A DNA stretch of 64,000 nucleotides from positions 30,224-94,223 of the forward strand of contig JAUNUJ010000009.1 of assembly GCA_030538235.1 (NCBI GenBank), given 5' to 3'. This document shows positions 18,484 to 28,237 of this stretch, one piece after another. Within the stretch, counting starts at the first letter, position 1, and each line of letters opens with the position of its first letter. The DNA is from Alcaligenaceae bacterium. Lineage in GTDB: Bacteria; Pseudomonadota; Gammaproteobacteria; Burkholderiales; Burkholderiaceae_B. The translations under genes and the position numbers were made by a program. Below the pieces are notes generated by a model, which did no database searches, was not told where the DNA came from, and saw nothing but the letters and a program-made list of their open reading frames with translations.

Positions 18484-19698
18484 ATGAGTCGAGACCACAG
18501 TAAGGATGTAATTGTTGCCCTAGATATAGGTACCAGTACCGTTGTAGCTATCGTAGCCGAGTGTTTGGCCGACGGTCGCTATGAGGTTATCGGCGTGGGC
18601 CAAGCCCTTTCACGAGGCATGCGTAGAGGCGTCGTAGTCAATATTGAGCAGATAGTGGGTTCAATCCAACAAGCCCTCGAAGAAGCTTGTTTGATGGCGG
18701 ATTTCCGTATTCGCGAAGTCTATACCGGTATCGGTGGTAGTCATATTAATAGCTTTAATTCCAGCGGCATGGTGGCCGTTGTCGATAAGGAAGTGAGTTA
18801 CGCTGATGTGCGCCGTGTATTAGATACGGCCAAAGCGGTTAATATCGCTAATGATCACGAGATTCTTCACGTGATTACTCAACAATACACCCTTGACAAG
18901 CAAGAAGGTATTATTCAACCGGTCGGTATGGCAGGGATTCGCCTCGAAGTGCGGGTGCACATCATTACCGGTTTACAGAGTGCAACACAAAACGTGGTCA
19001 AGTGTATCCGACGTTGCGGTTTGGAAATTCGTGGCTTAGTATTTCAAGCCTTGGCCGCTAGCCAAGTATGCTTAACAGCCGACGAAAAAGAATTAGGGGT
19101 TGCCTTAGTAGATATAGGCAGCGGCACAACTGATGTGGCGGTCTGGCATGGTGGTGCCTTACGTCATACAGCAGTTTTCCCCCAGGGTGGCGATCAGATT
19201 ACCAATGACATCGCGACGATGTTACGGACACCGACCCCTGATGCTGAAGATATTAAGTTAAATTACGGTGCAGCCAAAGCCAGTTTGGTCGGCGCCTCTG
19301 AAACCTTTGAGGTGATCGGTCTGGGCAACCGTGAATCTCGTGAGATGGAACGCCATGTCTTAGCTCAGGTGATTGAGCCGCGTGTCGAGGAAATCTTAAT
19401 GGGTGTGATGAGCGCGATTGCAGAATCCGGTCACAAGGTCACCGGTTTAGTTTTAACCGGCGGTACTGCGTTGTTACCGGGGATTCAGGAATTGGCAGAG
19501 GATATGTTCCAAGTACCGGTGCGCATTGGTGTGCCAATTTATGACGGTAGTTTATCTGACGTGGTTTGTGAGCCAAGATTTGCTACCGCAATGGGTTTAT
19601 TAAGCTATTCGCGGATGCAACAATATGCACAACATGGTGATATACCCAAAGAAGGTTTATTAAAACGTCTTTGGAACTTTATTACTAACAGCTTATAG
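18484..19698 (+). CDS. ftsA: Cell division protein FtsA
   Basis: 404 aa actin-like ATPase that tethers FtsZ to the membrane. Phosphate-1 loop ALDIGTSTVVAIV, phosphate-2 LVDIGSGTTDVAVW, adenosine motif LTGGTALLPG, and a C-terminal amphipathic helix ending GLLKRLWNFITNSL, the membrane-targeting sequence. The ribosome-binding site is weak. A structured 122-bp gap separates it from ftsZ. Confidence 0.97.
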   Translation: MSRDHSKDVIVALDIGTSTVVAIVAECLADGRYEVIGVGQALSRGMRRGVVVNIEQIVGSIQQALEEACLMADFRIREVYTGIGGSHINSFNSSGMVAVVDKEVSYADVRRVLDTAKAVNIANDHEILHVITQQYTLDKQEGIIQPVGMAGIRLEVRVHIITGLQSATQNVVKCIRRCGLEIRGLVFQALAASQVCLTADEKELGVALVDIGSGTTDVAVWHGGALRHTAVFPQGGDQITNDIATMLRTPTPDAEDIKLNYGAAKASLVGASETFEVIGLGNRESREMERHVLAQVIEPRVEEILMGVMSAIAESGHKVTGLVLTGGTALLPGIQELAEDMFQVPVRIGVPIYDGSLSDVVCEPRFATAMGLLSYSRMQQYAQHGDIPKEGLLKRLWNFITNSL

Positions 19699-19736
19699 TT
19701 TAGAATATAGTTTGCAGTGGAGTCGGGTGGAGATTT

Positions 19737-19777
19737 CTCAAAGGCAGTGCGAATGACGCATTGGCTCTTTCTTTGAG
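19737..19777 (+). promoter_or_regulatory. Stem-loop in the ftsA-ftsZ gap
   Basis: An outer stem CTCAAAG (19737-19743) with CTTTGAG (19771-19777) encloses an inner stem CAGTGCG (19745-19751) with CGCATTG (19757-19763, one G-U pair) around a 5-nt loop. There is no U-tract, so it does not look like a terminator. A weak promoter-like pair, TTGAGG (19773-19778), 18 bp, TATAGA (19797-19802), overlaps its 3' arm. It may affect processing, stability or separate expression of ftsZ. Confidence 0.5.
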
Positions 19778-19820
19778 GTGATTTCCATGTTTTCGGTATA
19801 GAAAATTAGGAGTCTTTCTA

Positions 19821-21053
19821 ATGAGCATGGATTTAGGTTTCAAATTTGTTGACCAGGAGCAGCAGCAAAGCGGCACGGTCATCAAGGTAGTCGGCGTTGG
19901 TGGCGCCGGCGGTAACGCGGTCAACCATATGATCGCCAAAGGTCTTAAGGGCGTAGAGTTCATCAGTGCTAACACTGACGCACAAGCACTTAATAGTTCT
20001 CAAGCAGAGCACATTATCGCGCTAGGCACTACCGGATTAGGAGCCGGTGCGAAGCCTGAAAACGGTCGTGCAGCGGCTGAAGCAGCACGTGAGCAAATTC
20101 GCAATGCTTTAAGCGGCGCCCATATGGTGTTTATTACTGCCGGTATGGGTGGTGGTACCGGTACTGGTGCCAGCCCGGTGGTTGCTCAGATTGCACGTGA
20201 GTTAGGTATTTTAACCGTTGGTGTCGTCACCAAGCCTTTCGCTTACGAGGGTAGTCGTCGCATGAAGGCCGCCGAAGAGGGGATTGAGAGTCTAACCGAT
20301 AATGTCAACGCCTTAATCGTCGTACTTAACGACCGCTTAGAAGAAATGCTGGGCGAAGACGCGACCATGCAACAATGTTTTATTGAGGCTGACGACGTTC
20401 TTCACAATGCATGTGCCGGCATCGCAGAGATTATCAATGTCGAGGGTAACATCAACGTTGACTTTGAAGACGTTAAGACCATTATGAGTGAACAGGGCCA
20501 AGCCATGATGGGTACAGCAGTAGCATCAGGCGAAGATCGTGCTAAAAAAGCTGCCGAAGAAGCCATCGCATGCCCACTATTAGAGGGCGTTGACTTAAAT
20601 GGCGCTCGTGGTGTGTTAATTAATATCACGGCCAGCAACAGCATTACTCAAAGAGAAGTGCGCACGATTAACGAAGTCATTACCGGCTACGCCGATAAAG
20701 ACGCCGTTATCATCTCCGGTATTGCTCACGATGACAATATGGGCGATCAGATTCGTGTGACTGTGGTTGCTACTGGTCTTGGCCGCAAAAAGCCTGAGAT
20801 TGTCGTTGATAATACCGAACATCACCAAGCTCGTACTGGTACTGACGATGCTAGCGCAGTAGTCGATGGCTTCAGAGGTGCTGCAGTTGGTTTTAATCCG
20901 ATTCGCACTGCACGTGGAGCTCGTTCCGGTCATCTCAATGTCGGTTTTGGTGGCGTTTCTGCTGATTCAGCGGCTATTTCTCGTCGTTCTTTAACAGAGG
21001 AAGAGCGTAATGACAGCGATGTTCCGGCTTTTCTCCGTAAGCAAGCTAATTAA
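19821..21053 (+). CDS. ftsZ: Cell division GTPase FtsZ
   Basis: 410 aa tubulin homologue that forms the Z ring. N-terminal GVGGAGGNAVNHM, the GTP-binding tubulin signature GMGGGTGTGASP, the T7-type loop with NVDFEDVKTIM, a variable linker from about residue 325, and the conserved C-terminal peptide DVPAFLRKQ that binds FtsA. AGGAG lies 8 nt before the ATG; a second ATG two codons on is possible. It ends the dcw cluster. Confidence 0.98.
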   Translation: MSMDLGFKFVDQEQQQSGTVIKVVGVGGAGGNAVNHMIAKGLKGVEFISANTDAQALNSSQAEHIIALGTTGLGAGAKPENGRAAAEAAREQIRNALSGAHMVFITAGMGGGTGTGASPVVAQIARELGILTVGVVTKPFAYEGSRRMKAAEEGIESLTDNVNALIVVLNDRLEEMLGEDATMQQCFIEADDVLHNACAGIAEIINVEGNINVDFEDVKTIMSEQGQAMMGTAVASGEDRAKKAAEEAIACPLLEGVDLNGARGVLINITASNSITQREVRTINEVITGYADKDAVIISGIAHDDNMGDQIRVTVVATGLGRKKPEIVVDNTEHHQARTGTDDASAVVDGFRGAAVGFNPIRTARGARSGHLNVGFGGVSADSAAISRRSLTEEERNDSDVPAFLRKQAN

Positions 21054-21077
21054 TCAACTATCTACAGTCTGATTCAG

Positions 21078-21117
21078 GTACCATGCAGAACTTTTTATTT
21101 CGAGTTCTACATGGTGC
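21078..21117 (+). repeat. Inverted repeat just after ftsZ
   Basis: ACCATG-c-AGAACT (21080-21092) pairs with AGTTCT-a-CATGGT (21103-21115) around a 10-nt loop, 12 pairs with one mismatch, extended by further pairs at the base. There is no U-tract. It lies 25 bp after the ftsZ stop and ahead of a true terminator, so it may protect the ftsZ 3' end. Confidence 0.55.
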
Positions 21118-21164
21118 TGTTGACTGACTAGACCTAAGAGTGATGTTTATTGGAACTCTCTAAT

Positions 21165-21197
21165 GCCAATACTGTCAAAATCGGTATTGGCTTTTTT
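21165..21197 (+). terminator. Rho-independent terminator of the dcw cluster
   Basis: GCCAATAC (21165-21172) with GTATTGGC (21184-21191), then six T residues. It closes the dcw transcript between ftsZ and lpxC. Confidence 0.88.
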
Positions 21198-21327
21198 GTT
21201 ACAAATATATGTCTATTATTATTCTTCAGTAAGCGCTTGAGTTAAAACGATTTTTTGCGCTTTTCTTGGGTTAAAATAATAGCCGAATCAAAATAAATCA
21301 CATCGAATTTTTTATGGAAGACTTGCC

Positions 21328-22251
21328 ATGTTAAAACAAAGAACTATACAAAAGGCGGTAAAAACCATAGGTGTTGGCGTTCACTCGGGTCAGCGGGTAG
21401 AGTTAACTTTGCGTCCGGCAGAAGCCAACACAGGCATCGTGTTTCATCGTATCGATACCCCTGAAGTAATTGACTTTCCTGCTCATGCGGAAAAGGTCGG
21501 TAATACTCGTATGGCGTCGGTTCTTGTTAATGGCGAGTACCGTGTATCAACCGTTGAGCACTTAATGTCGGCTTTGGCCGGTTTGGGTATTGATAATATC
21601 CACGTTGATCTGACTGGCGAGGAAGTACCGATTATGGATGGCAGCGCAGCAACCTTTGTTTATTTGCTACGTTCTGCCGGCATTGTTGAGCAAGATGCGC
21701 CTAAACGTTTTATACGGGTCAAAAAAACCGTAGAGATTATCGAGGGCGAGGGAGAAAATGCCAAATGGGCTCGTCTTGAGCCTTATCCCGGCTTTTCTTT
21801 GGCTTTTTCTATTGATTTTAAACATCCGGCCATTGCCTCTACGGCTAATTTTGCCGAAGTGGATTTTGCCACTGATTCTTTTGCCAAGGATATTTCGCGT
21901 GCCCGTACTTTCGGCTTTGCACAGGAAGTCGAGTTATTGCGCTCCGCTGGCTTGGGTCGTGGGGGTAGTCTGGATAATGTCATTGTGCTTGATGAGTATC
22001 GTATTCTTAACGAAGATGGTCTGCGTTATGAAGACGAGTTTGTTAAGCACAAGATACTGGATGCCATCGGCGATTTGTACTTGGCCGGCAAACCGTTACT
22101 GGCCAAGTACGTTGCTTGTAAATCAGGTCATGATTTAAATAATAAATTGGTGCGAGCTTTATTGGCTCAGCCCGATGCTTATGAGATTGTGACTTACGAG
22201 AGTGAAGTAGCCAAGGCCGCCGGTTTTAATCGCGATTGGCGATTAGCTTAG
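21328..22251 (+). CDS. lpxC: UDP-3-O-acyl-N-acetylglucosamine deacetylase LpxC
   Basis: 307 aa zinc amidase, the committed step of lipid A synthesis. Seen: GVGVHSGQ near the start, [11 protein letters not shown] with the first zinc His (His79 region), [12 protein letters not shown], the FGF of [11 protein letters not shown], and the C-terminal [15 protein letters not shown] and [13 protein letters not shown] segments with the other zinc ligands and catalytic His. GGAAG lies before the ATG. The dcw terminator upstream means it has its own promoter, which I could not place. Confidence 0.98.
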   Translation: MLKQRTIQKAVKTIGVGVHSGQRVELTLRPAEANTGIVFHRIDTPEVIDFPAHAEKVGNTRMASVLVNGEYRVSTVEHLMSALAGLGIDNIHVDLTGEEVPIMDGSAATFVYLLRSAGIVEQDAPKRFIRVKKTVEIIEGEGENAKWARLEPYPGFSLAFSIDFKHPAIASTANFAEVDFATDSFAKDISRARTFGFAQEVELLRSAGLGRGGSLDNVIVLDEYRILNEDGLRYEDEFVKHKILDAIGDLYLAGKPLLAKYVACKSGHDLNNKLVRALLAQPDAYEIVTYESEVAKAAGFNRDWRLA

Positions 22252-22286
22252 TCAAGGCCCGGTTTTTATTTTAAAATATCATAAAA

Positions 22287-22613
22287 TTAAGCCGGATTGC
22301 GTATCACCTTTAGTTCTACATTGTGAAGTTCTAGGCCGTGCTTGTTTAGATGGCGTGTCATACTCGGGGCCAGTTGCTTAATTTTTGCTGCACAGGCATT
22401 GTTGGCGACTGCTAATCTGAGCGTGCCGTCAGTATAATTAATAATCAAGCACTGCTTTGTCAATTCAGTGCCAAGTACATTTACTAATAGAGGTTGCAGT
22501 TTTAAAATCGTACGAGCGCGTTCCAATACGTCACCTGTCGACTGTTCTTGTTCCAACCACTCCATGGCAGTATGGAATGTTGGCGGTTTACGGTAGTTAC
22601 GATGTGATTTCAT
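22287..22613 (-). CDS. dciA: DciA-type DUF721 protein
   Basis: 108 aa. The sequence resembles DUF721, the family of DciA, the replicative-helicase loader partner of DnaB in bacteria lacking DnaC. The conserved region runs through LQPLLVNVLGTELTKQCLIINYTDGTLRLAVANNA with the strand-turn pattern of the K-homology-like domain. In betaproteobacteria a DUF721 gene commonly lies between lpxC and an M23 peptidase, as here. Its start codon is only 15 bp from the oppositely oriented peptidase start. Family fairly sure; the loader role is by analogy. Confidence 0.75.
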   Translation of the reverse strand: MKSHRNYRKPPTFHTAMEWLEQEQSTGDVLERARTILKLQPLLVNVLGTELTKQCLIINYTDGTLRLAVANNACAAKIKQLAPSMTRHLNKHGLELHNVELKVIRNPA

Positions 22614-22628
22614 AGTGAGGAAGTAGCT

Positions 22629-23612
22629 TTGGCTAAAAAATTCGTATCACCTCGACGAGCCAGACAAAAAACCCAAAGGGTTTGGTCATTTAGCATTACT
22701 GTATTGTGTGTCTGTATTGCTTTGGTTTCAGGTGCTCTGTTGGAGCGTCGTTATGGTTACCAACAGCAGAGTGGGCTCGACGGCACCGCGAGCGATGTAA
22801 CTAGTGTACATCAAAATCCAATTCAACAAAATTTGATAGAGCATGGCTTAGGTCAATTTGCCCAGGAGTTGGCTGAAGTCAAAATCACCTTAGAAAATAT
22901 TACTCAGATTACTGATCGTCTGAGTAGCAACTCGGCCTTAAATCTCGGTATTGCCGGTGACACTTTTCCGCACTCCAATCTGAGTGAAGATGATCGTCCG
23001 ATGGAGGAGTTTATCGACGAAGGGGGTTACTCCGGTGAAAAAATCGGTCGGGAGTTGGATTTATTAAAGCAACGGCTTTACCAGCAAGAAAATCGATTAC
23101 GTACTTTTGATGTTTTAATGCAGAGTCGACAAATTGATATGGATCGGGTGCCCACGGGGATTCCTGTGTCAATGTTGCAAGCGCGCATGTCATCGCCGTT
23201 TGGATGGCGCGCGCACCCGATTAGCGGCACGTCAAGGTTACATACAGGGCTAGATTTTGCCGCCCCAAAGGGTACTCCTATCTATGCTGCCAGCAATGGT
23301 GTGGTCAGTAGTTCGGCTTATGTCTCCGGTTACGGTAACTTGGTCGAGATTGATCATGGTTCCGGGGTGACCACGGTCTATGCTCACAATAATGAAAATC
23401 TGGTGGAGGCCGGCGATATTGTCGGGCGTCGCCAAATCATTGCGCGCATAGGAAATACAGGCAATTCTACCGGGCCGCATTTACACTTTGAGGTTCGTCT
23501 CGATGGTATACCTATCGATCCTATGTTGGTGTTAGGCAAGGATCTGTCTGAGGTTGAGGTGCCAAGCGGTGGTTCTTTACTAGAAACCCTGAAGCTGCTA
23601 AGTCAGGATTAG
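22629..23612 (+). CDS. M23-family peptidoglycan endopeptidase, membrane anchored
   Basis: 327 aa. An N-terminal membrane helix (WSFSITVLCVCIALVSGALL, about residues 19-38) is followed by a helical stretch and a C-terminal LytM/M23 domain: SPFGWRAHPISG, HTGLDFAAPKGTPI (zinc His about 205, Asp about 209) and HLHFEVR (His pair near 283). The full zinc set is present, so it should be an active endopeptidase, unlike EnvC/NlpD-type activators. The start is a TTG with GAGGAAG five bases upstream. Its promoter must lie inside dciA on the other strand. Confidence 0.9.
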   Translation: MAKKFVSPRRARQKTQRVWSFSITVLCVCIALVSGALLERRYGYQQQSGLDGTASDVTSVHQNPIQQNLIEHGLGQFAQELAEVKITLENITQITDRLSSNSALNLGIAGDTFPHSNLSEDDRPMEEFIDEGGYSGEKIGRELDLLKQRLYQQENRLRTFDVLMQSRQIDMDRVPTGIPVSMLQARMSSPFGWRAHPISGTSRLHTGLDFAAPKGTPIYAASNGVVSSSAYVSGYGNLVEIDHGSGVTTVYAHNNENLVEAGDIVGRRQIIARIGNTGNSTGPHLHFEVRLDGIPIDPMLVLGKDLSEVEVPSGGSLLETLKLLSQD

Positions 23613-23742
23613 GTTTCGAAATCGTCCAAAATTAATCCCTCCTAATATCTTGAGATCTGCAGACTTGCCCTCACATGAATAAGCCTATGGGTTAAACTGT
23701 AGAACTATGCCGTTTCGTAGTCCGAAACTGGGTTTAGACTTT

Positions 23743-23748
23743 TATAAT
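23743..23748 (+). promoter_or_regulatory. Candidate -10 of the secA promoter
   Basis: A perfect TATAAT 19 bp before the chosen secA ATG; TCCGAA at 23721-23726 (16-bp spacing) is a poor -35. If used, transcription would start near 23755, leaving a leader of about a dozen bases and excluding the longer in-frame start at 23707. Confidence 0.4.
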
Positions 23749-23766
23749 ATTCACTACACAGACGAT

Positions 23767-26532
23767 ATGATTTCCATTTTTAAAAAAATCATCGGTAGCC
23801 GTAATGATCGACTACTTAAACAATATAGAAGAACAGTAGCTAAGATCAACAAACTAGAGCCTGACATGCAGGCTTTAAGCGATGAGGAGTTATCAGCTAA
23901 AACCGCCGAGTTTAAGGAGCGTTTAGCTGGCGGTCAGAGCTTAGATGATATTCTACCGGAGGCTTTCGCGGTTGTTCGTGAAGCCTCCGTTCGTATTCTG
24001 GGTATGCGTCATTTTGATGTGCAATTAATTGGCGGCTTAGCGCTACACCAGGGCAAGATTGCCGAGATGCGTACCGGTGAGGGTAAAACTTTAATGTCTA
24101 CCCTGGCCGTTTATTTAAATGCCTTGGCCGGTCACGGGGTGCACGTTGTCACGGTTAACGAGTACTTAGCTGCTCGTGATGCCCACAACAATGGTCGTTT
24201 ATTTAATTTTTTGGGTATGACTGTTGGTGTGGTCAACTCAAATCAGACTAATCCTGACAAGATCGCCGCCTACAAAGCCGATGTAACCTACGGTACAAAC
24301 AATGAATTCGGTTTTGACTACTTACGCGATAATATGGAGTACCGAGTAGAGGATCGTCGTCAGCGTAAACTGTTTTACGCCATTGTGGACGAGGTCGACT
24401 CAATCTTAATTGACGAAGCGCGTACCCCTTTGATTATTTCCGGTCAAGCCGAGGATAACACCGATTTATATATGAAAATCGATGGTGTTCCTGCCATGAT
24501 GACGCGTATGGCGCATGAGCCGCGTCCTGATGAGCCGGAGCCAGAGGGTGACTTTTGGGTCGACGAAAAAGCTCAGCAAATTCACTTATCAGAGGCGGGT
24601 CACGAAAAGGCCGAGGGCATTTTACGCCAACTTAAAATCCTCCCTGAGGGCCAATCATTATATGACCCACGCAATATCAGCTTAGTACACCATCTGATGG
24701 TTGCTCTGAGAGCGCATAACCTTTTCCATCGAGACCAGCATTATGTGATTCAGGACGGTGAGGTAGTGATTGTAGACGAATTCACCGGTCGTTTTATGCA
24801 GGGTCGTCGTTGGTCCGATGGTCTTCACCAAGCGGTCGAGGCCAAAGAAAAGGTTGATATTCAAAATGAAAACCAGACCTTAGCGTCCATCACTTTCCAG
24901 AATTATTTCCGTATGTACGAGAAGCTAGGCGGCATGACCGGTACGGCCGACACCGAAGCTTATGAGTTCCAGGAAATTTACGGTCTGGAAACCGTGATTA
25001 TTCCGACCAATTTACCGATGGTTCGTGAGGATCAAAACGATCAGATTTTCAAAGACGATGCGCAAAAATTCGCCGCAATTATCAAGGATGTGCGTGATTG
25101 TTTTGAACGCAAGCAGCCGGTGTTAGTCGGTACGACCAGTATTGAAAACTCTGAGTTACTATCAGAGATGCTAAAAAAAGAAGGTCTGCCGCACGATGTA
25201 CTAAACGCTAAGCAACACGCCCGTGAGGCCGAGATTGTTGCTGAGGCCGGTAAGCCGGGTGCGATTACCATTGCCACCAATATGGCCGGTCGTGGTACCG
25301 ACATTGTTTTGGGTGGCAGCATCGAGAAAAGCATTAATATGGTGATGGCAGACGATTCTCTTGATGCGGCTCAGAAAAGCAGTCGCATTCAGGAAATTCG
25401 TGATGCTTGGGCGCCTATTAATCAACAGGTCAAGGATGCCGGCGGTCTACGCATCGTTGGTACTGAGCGCCATGAATCTCGTCGTATCGATAATCAGCTA
25501 CGTGGTCGTGCCGGTCGTCAGGGTGACCCAGGTTCTTCGCGTTTCTATTTAGGTTTGGATGACCCATTGATGCGTATTTTCGCCGGTGATCGCGTGCGTG
25601 CGATTATGGAGCGTTTAGGTGTTGATGGCGAACCGATTGAAGCTAAAATGGTCACTCGTTCTATTGAGTCCGCTCAGCGTAAGGTTGAGAGTCGAAACTT
25701 CGATATCCGTAAGCAATTACTCGAATTCGATGATGTGGCTAACGATCAGCGTAAGGTGATCTACGGTCAACGTAACGAGGTCTTAGAGTCCGAGTCGCTA
25801 ACTGATATGCTGATTAACCTGCGTCACGACGCTGTAGCTCAGTTGGTGCGACAGTACGTACCTGAAGAGTCCATGGAAGAGCAGTGGGATATTAAAACGC
25901 TCGAAAATGTCTTGGCTAGTGAGTGGAAACTCGAAGCGCCGATCAGTCAGTGGGTTGCTGAAGACAGCAATTTAGATGATGAAGGCATTTTAGAGCGAGT
26001 CATTGAGGAAGCGGACAAGCAGAATCAACAAAAAATCGATATGGTGGGTGAGGAATCATGGGCGCAGTTTGAGCGTTCGGTTCTGCTAGATCGTATGGAT
26101 AGCAGCTGGCGCGAACACTTATCAGCGCTTGATCATTTGCGTCAAGGGATTCATTTGCGCGGATACGCTCAGCGAGATCCTAAGCAAGAGTACAAAAAAG
26201 AAGCCTTTGCTCTTTTCTCACATATGCTCGATCGGATTCGTGATGAAGCCGTTAAGATATTGATGACTGTACAAATCCAAGCTCCTGAGCAGGTTAGTGA
26301 GGCTCAGGCTCAGCAGCAGGCACATGTTCAAAATGTTCAGTACCACCATGCGGATTATGACGACGCCTTGGGTGGTGGTGCAGCCGCTTCAGGTGTTGAA
26401 ATTAGTGAGGGTGGCGATGTCTCTGCCGGCGGTATTACCGTTAAAAACATGATGAAAAATGTGGGGCGTAATGACCCTTGCCCATGCGGTAGCGGCAAGA
26501 AGTACAAGCAATGTCATGGTAAGTTAGCTTAA
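23767..26532 (+). CDS. secA: Preprotein translocase ATPase SecA
   Basis: 921 aa motor that drives proteins through SecYEG. The start at 23767 gives the standard [15 protein letters not shown]; an upstream in-frame ATG at 23707 would add 20 residues without similarity. Walker A MRTGEGKT, Walker [22 protein letters not shown] and the Q/R-rich [12 protein letters not shown] helicase motif are clear. The C-terminus has the zinc motif [13 protein letters not shown] that binds SecB and phospholipid. A bidirectional terminator follows. Confidence 0.98.
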   Translation: MISIFKKIIGSRNDRLLKQYRRTVAKINKLEPDMQALSDEELSAKTAEFKERLAGGQSLDDILPEAFAVVREASVRILGMRHFDVQLIGGLALHQGKIAEMRTGEGKTLMSTLAVYLNALAGHGVHVVTVNEYLAARDAHNNGRLFNFLGMTVGVVNSNQTNPDKIAAYKADVTYGTNNEFGFDYLRDNMEYRVEDRRQRKLFYAIVDEVDSILIDEARTPLIISGQAEDNTDLYMKIDGVPAMMTRMAHEPRPDEPEPEGDFWVDEKAQQIHLSEAGHEKAEGILRQLKILPEGQSLYDPRNISLVHHLMVALRAHNLFHRDQHYVIQDGEVVIVDEFTGRFMQGRRWSDGLHQAVEAKEKVDIQNENQTLASITFQNYFRMYEKLGGMTGTADTEAYEFQEIYGLETVIIPTNLPMVREDQNDQIFKDDAQKFAAIIKDVRDCFERKQPVLVGTTSIENSELLSEMLKKEGLPHDVLNAKQHAREAEIVAEAGKPGAITIATNMAGRGTDIVLGGSIEKSINMVMADDSLDAAQKSSRIQEIRDAWAPINQQVKDAGGLRIVGTERHESRRIDNQLRGRAGRQGDPGSSRFYLGLDDPLMRIFAGDRVRAIMERLGVDGEPIEAKMVTRSIESAQRKVESRNFDIRKQLLEFDDVANDQRKVIYGQRNEVLESESLTDMLINLRHDAVAQLVRQYVPEESMEEQWDIKTLENVLASEWKLEAPISQWVAEDSNLDDEGILERVIEEADKQNQQKIDMVGEESWAQFERSVLLDRMDSSWREHLSALDHLRQGIHLRGYAQRDPKQEYKKEAFALFSHMLDRIRDEAVKILMTVQIQAPEQVSEAQAQQQAHVQNVQYHHADYDDALGGGAAASGVEISEGGDVSAGGITVKNMMKNVGRNDPCPCGSGKKYKQCHGKLA

Positions 26533-26556
26533 TTAAGCCTCATTGACTAAGCAAAC

Positions 26557-26593
26557 AAAAAATGCAGTCGGTTTTCAATCGACTGCATTTTTT
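26557..26593. terminator. Bidirectional terminator between secA and mgtE
   Basis: ATGCAGTCG (26562-26570) with CGACTGCAT (26580-26588), flanked by a run of A on the left and T on the right. It works for both converging genes. Confidence 0.92.
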
Positions 26594-26616
26594 GTGAGCA
26601 ACTGATAATACCTTAA

Positions 26617-28188
26617 TTACATCAGGAATATCGTTGCTAATCCCAGGAAAATAAAGAATCCAAGCGAATCGGTGGCAAAGGTCAACAGCACTGATGAACC
26701 GAGGGCGGGGTCTTTATTGAAGCGATCACGTATCAGTGGAATTAAGACACCCAAGGTAGCCCCTAGAAGCATATTGAGCACCATGGCAGCCGCCATCACC
26801 ATCGCGATTTTGACGGAGCCCGAGAAGATCCAGGCAAAGGTGCCGGCGATTAAGCTGCCACCAAGGCCCACACAACTGGTGACGATAATCTCACGACGTA
26901 GTAACGTGCGGGCGTTTTTCTGGTTAACACGACCTACTGCCAGCGCACGAATGACCATGGTCATGGTTTGATTGCCGGAGTTGCCGCCAATTCCCGCCAC
27001 AATCGACATCAAGAAAGCTAAAATCACAATCTCGCTAACCGTGCCTTCAAAGCGTGAAGCCACGACCGAGGCGATAGAGGCGGTGACCAGATTGACTAGC
27101 AACCAAGGGGCACGGTTAGGGATGGCACGACGAATCGGTGCAAAAATATCCTCTTCCTGAAGACCGGCCTGTGAAAAGGCTTGTTCATTTGAGTCTTCAC
27201 GGATAACGTCAACAATATCAGTAATTGTGACCCGGCCGATGAGGGTTTCTTGCTCATCGATAACCGGGGCTGAAGCTAAGTCATAGCGTTCAAAGGCCGA
27301 TGCTGCCTTGGTGTCTTTGGCGTCGGCTTTAAGCGATAGATAATCGGTTTGCATCACGTCGGTCACTGATTTTTCAGAATCGTTAACCAAAAGCGTACTT
27401 AATGACAACACACCTTTAAGTTTGTTGTTTCGATCGACCACAAAAAGTTGGTCTGTGTGATCCGGTAGTTCACCCAACATGCGTAGATAACGTAAAACCA
27501 CCTCAAGTGTCACGTCTTCGCGGACCCGAACAATCTCAAAATCCATGATGGCGCCAACCGTGCCGTCGGGGTATCCAAGGGCCGATCGTAATTGCTCACG
27601 TTCGGCATCGGTCATGGTTTTTTGAAGTTCAACCACGACCTCAGGTGGTAAATCGGGTACTAAATCGGCGAGCTCATCGGCATCCAAGTCTTCGGTTGCA
27701 GCGATTAGATCGTCCTGATCCATCTCCGCGATAAGCTCTTCACGAACCCAGTCGTCAACTTCAAGAAGAATATCACCGTCATGATCGGCGTGTGCTGCAT
27801 TCCAGACCTTGATACGCGCTTCAGAGGGTAAGGATTCAAGAATAAAGGCAATATCAGCCGGATGTAGGTGGTTAACTAAATCCCCTAATTCCGCCTCGTG
27901 CTTGCGTTGAAGTACCGTTTGTACCAACTCAGCGCGTTCGGATGCGCCTTCTTGTTGTGACAGGACGTTTTCAACCAGCTCATGTTTTTTTAAAAGCTCT
28001 TGAATTTTTTCGATCACCGTGGCTTGGTGTTCACTATCGAGCCGTTTAGGGATCGTGATGATTTCTGCTTCGATCTCATCTGTCTTGTTGAGAGGAGCAT
28101 GTTTACTTGGGCTACCGATTTGCTCCGGCAGCATGCTGCGCTCTTGCTCTAAGGCTTTTTTATCTTCGTTTGAATTATTGTTAGTCAT
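26617..28188 (-). CDS. mgtE: Magnesium transporter MgtE
   Basis: 523 aa. Cytosolic N domain (HPADIAFILESLPSEARIKVW), two CBS domains (VMQTDYLSLKADAKDTKAASAFE and APVIDEQETLIGRVTITDIVDV), then five transmembrane helices with the family signature GGNSGNQTMTMVIRALAVG and a conserved Asp in the pore region (FATDSLGFF). MgtE is a homodimeric Mg2+ channel gated by cytosolic Mg2+. A hydrophilic tail of about 40 residues precedes the N domain. It is 49 bp downstream of suhB on the same strand. Confidence 0.95.
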   Translation of the reverse strand: MTNNNSNEDKKALEQERSMLPEQIGSPSKHAPLNKTDEIEAEIITIPKRLDSEHQATVIEKIQELLKKHELVENVLSQQEGASERAELVQTVLQRKHEAELGDLVNHLHPADIAFILESLPSEARIKVWNAAHADHDGDILLEVDDWVREELIAEMDQDDLIAATEDLDADELADLVPDLPPEVVVELQKTMTDAEREQLRSALGYPDGTVGAIMDFEIVRVREDVTLEVVLRYLRMLGELPDHTDQLFVVDRNNKLKGVLSLSTLLVNDSEKSVTDVMQTDYLSLKADAKDTKAASAFERYDLASAPVIDEQETLIGRVTITDIVDVIREDSNEQAFSQAGLQEEDIFAPIRRAIPNRAPWLLVNLVTASIASVVASRFEGTVSEIVILAFLMSIVAGIGGNSGNQTMTMVIRALAVGRVNQKNARTLLRREIIVTSCVGLGGSLIAGTFAWIFSGSVKIAMVMAAAMVLNMLLGATLGVLIPLIRDRFNKDPALGSSVLLTFATDSLGFFIFLGLATIFLM

Positions 28189-28237
28189 TGATCCAATAAC
28201 CTTTTTTTAAGTATCTTTAGGGTGCCGGAAAATGGCA

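Noticed and set aside
22259-22295. Terminator between lpxC and dciA
   Set aside because: CCGG arms with an AT-rich middle can be drawn as a stem, but the pairing is poor and the right arm runs into the dciA coding sequence; not listed as a feature.
23707-23766. Longer SecA start adding 20 residues
   Set aside because: The added residues do not fit the family and a perfect -10 hexamer lies inside this stretch; the usual MISIFKK start is at 23767.
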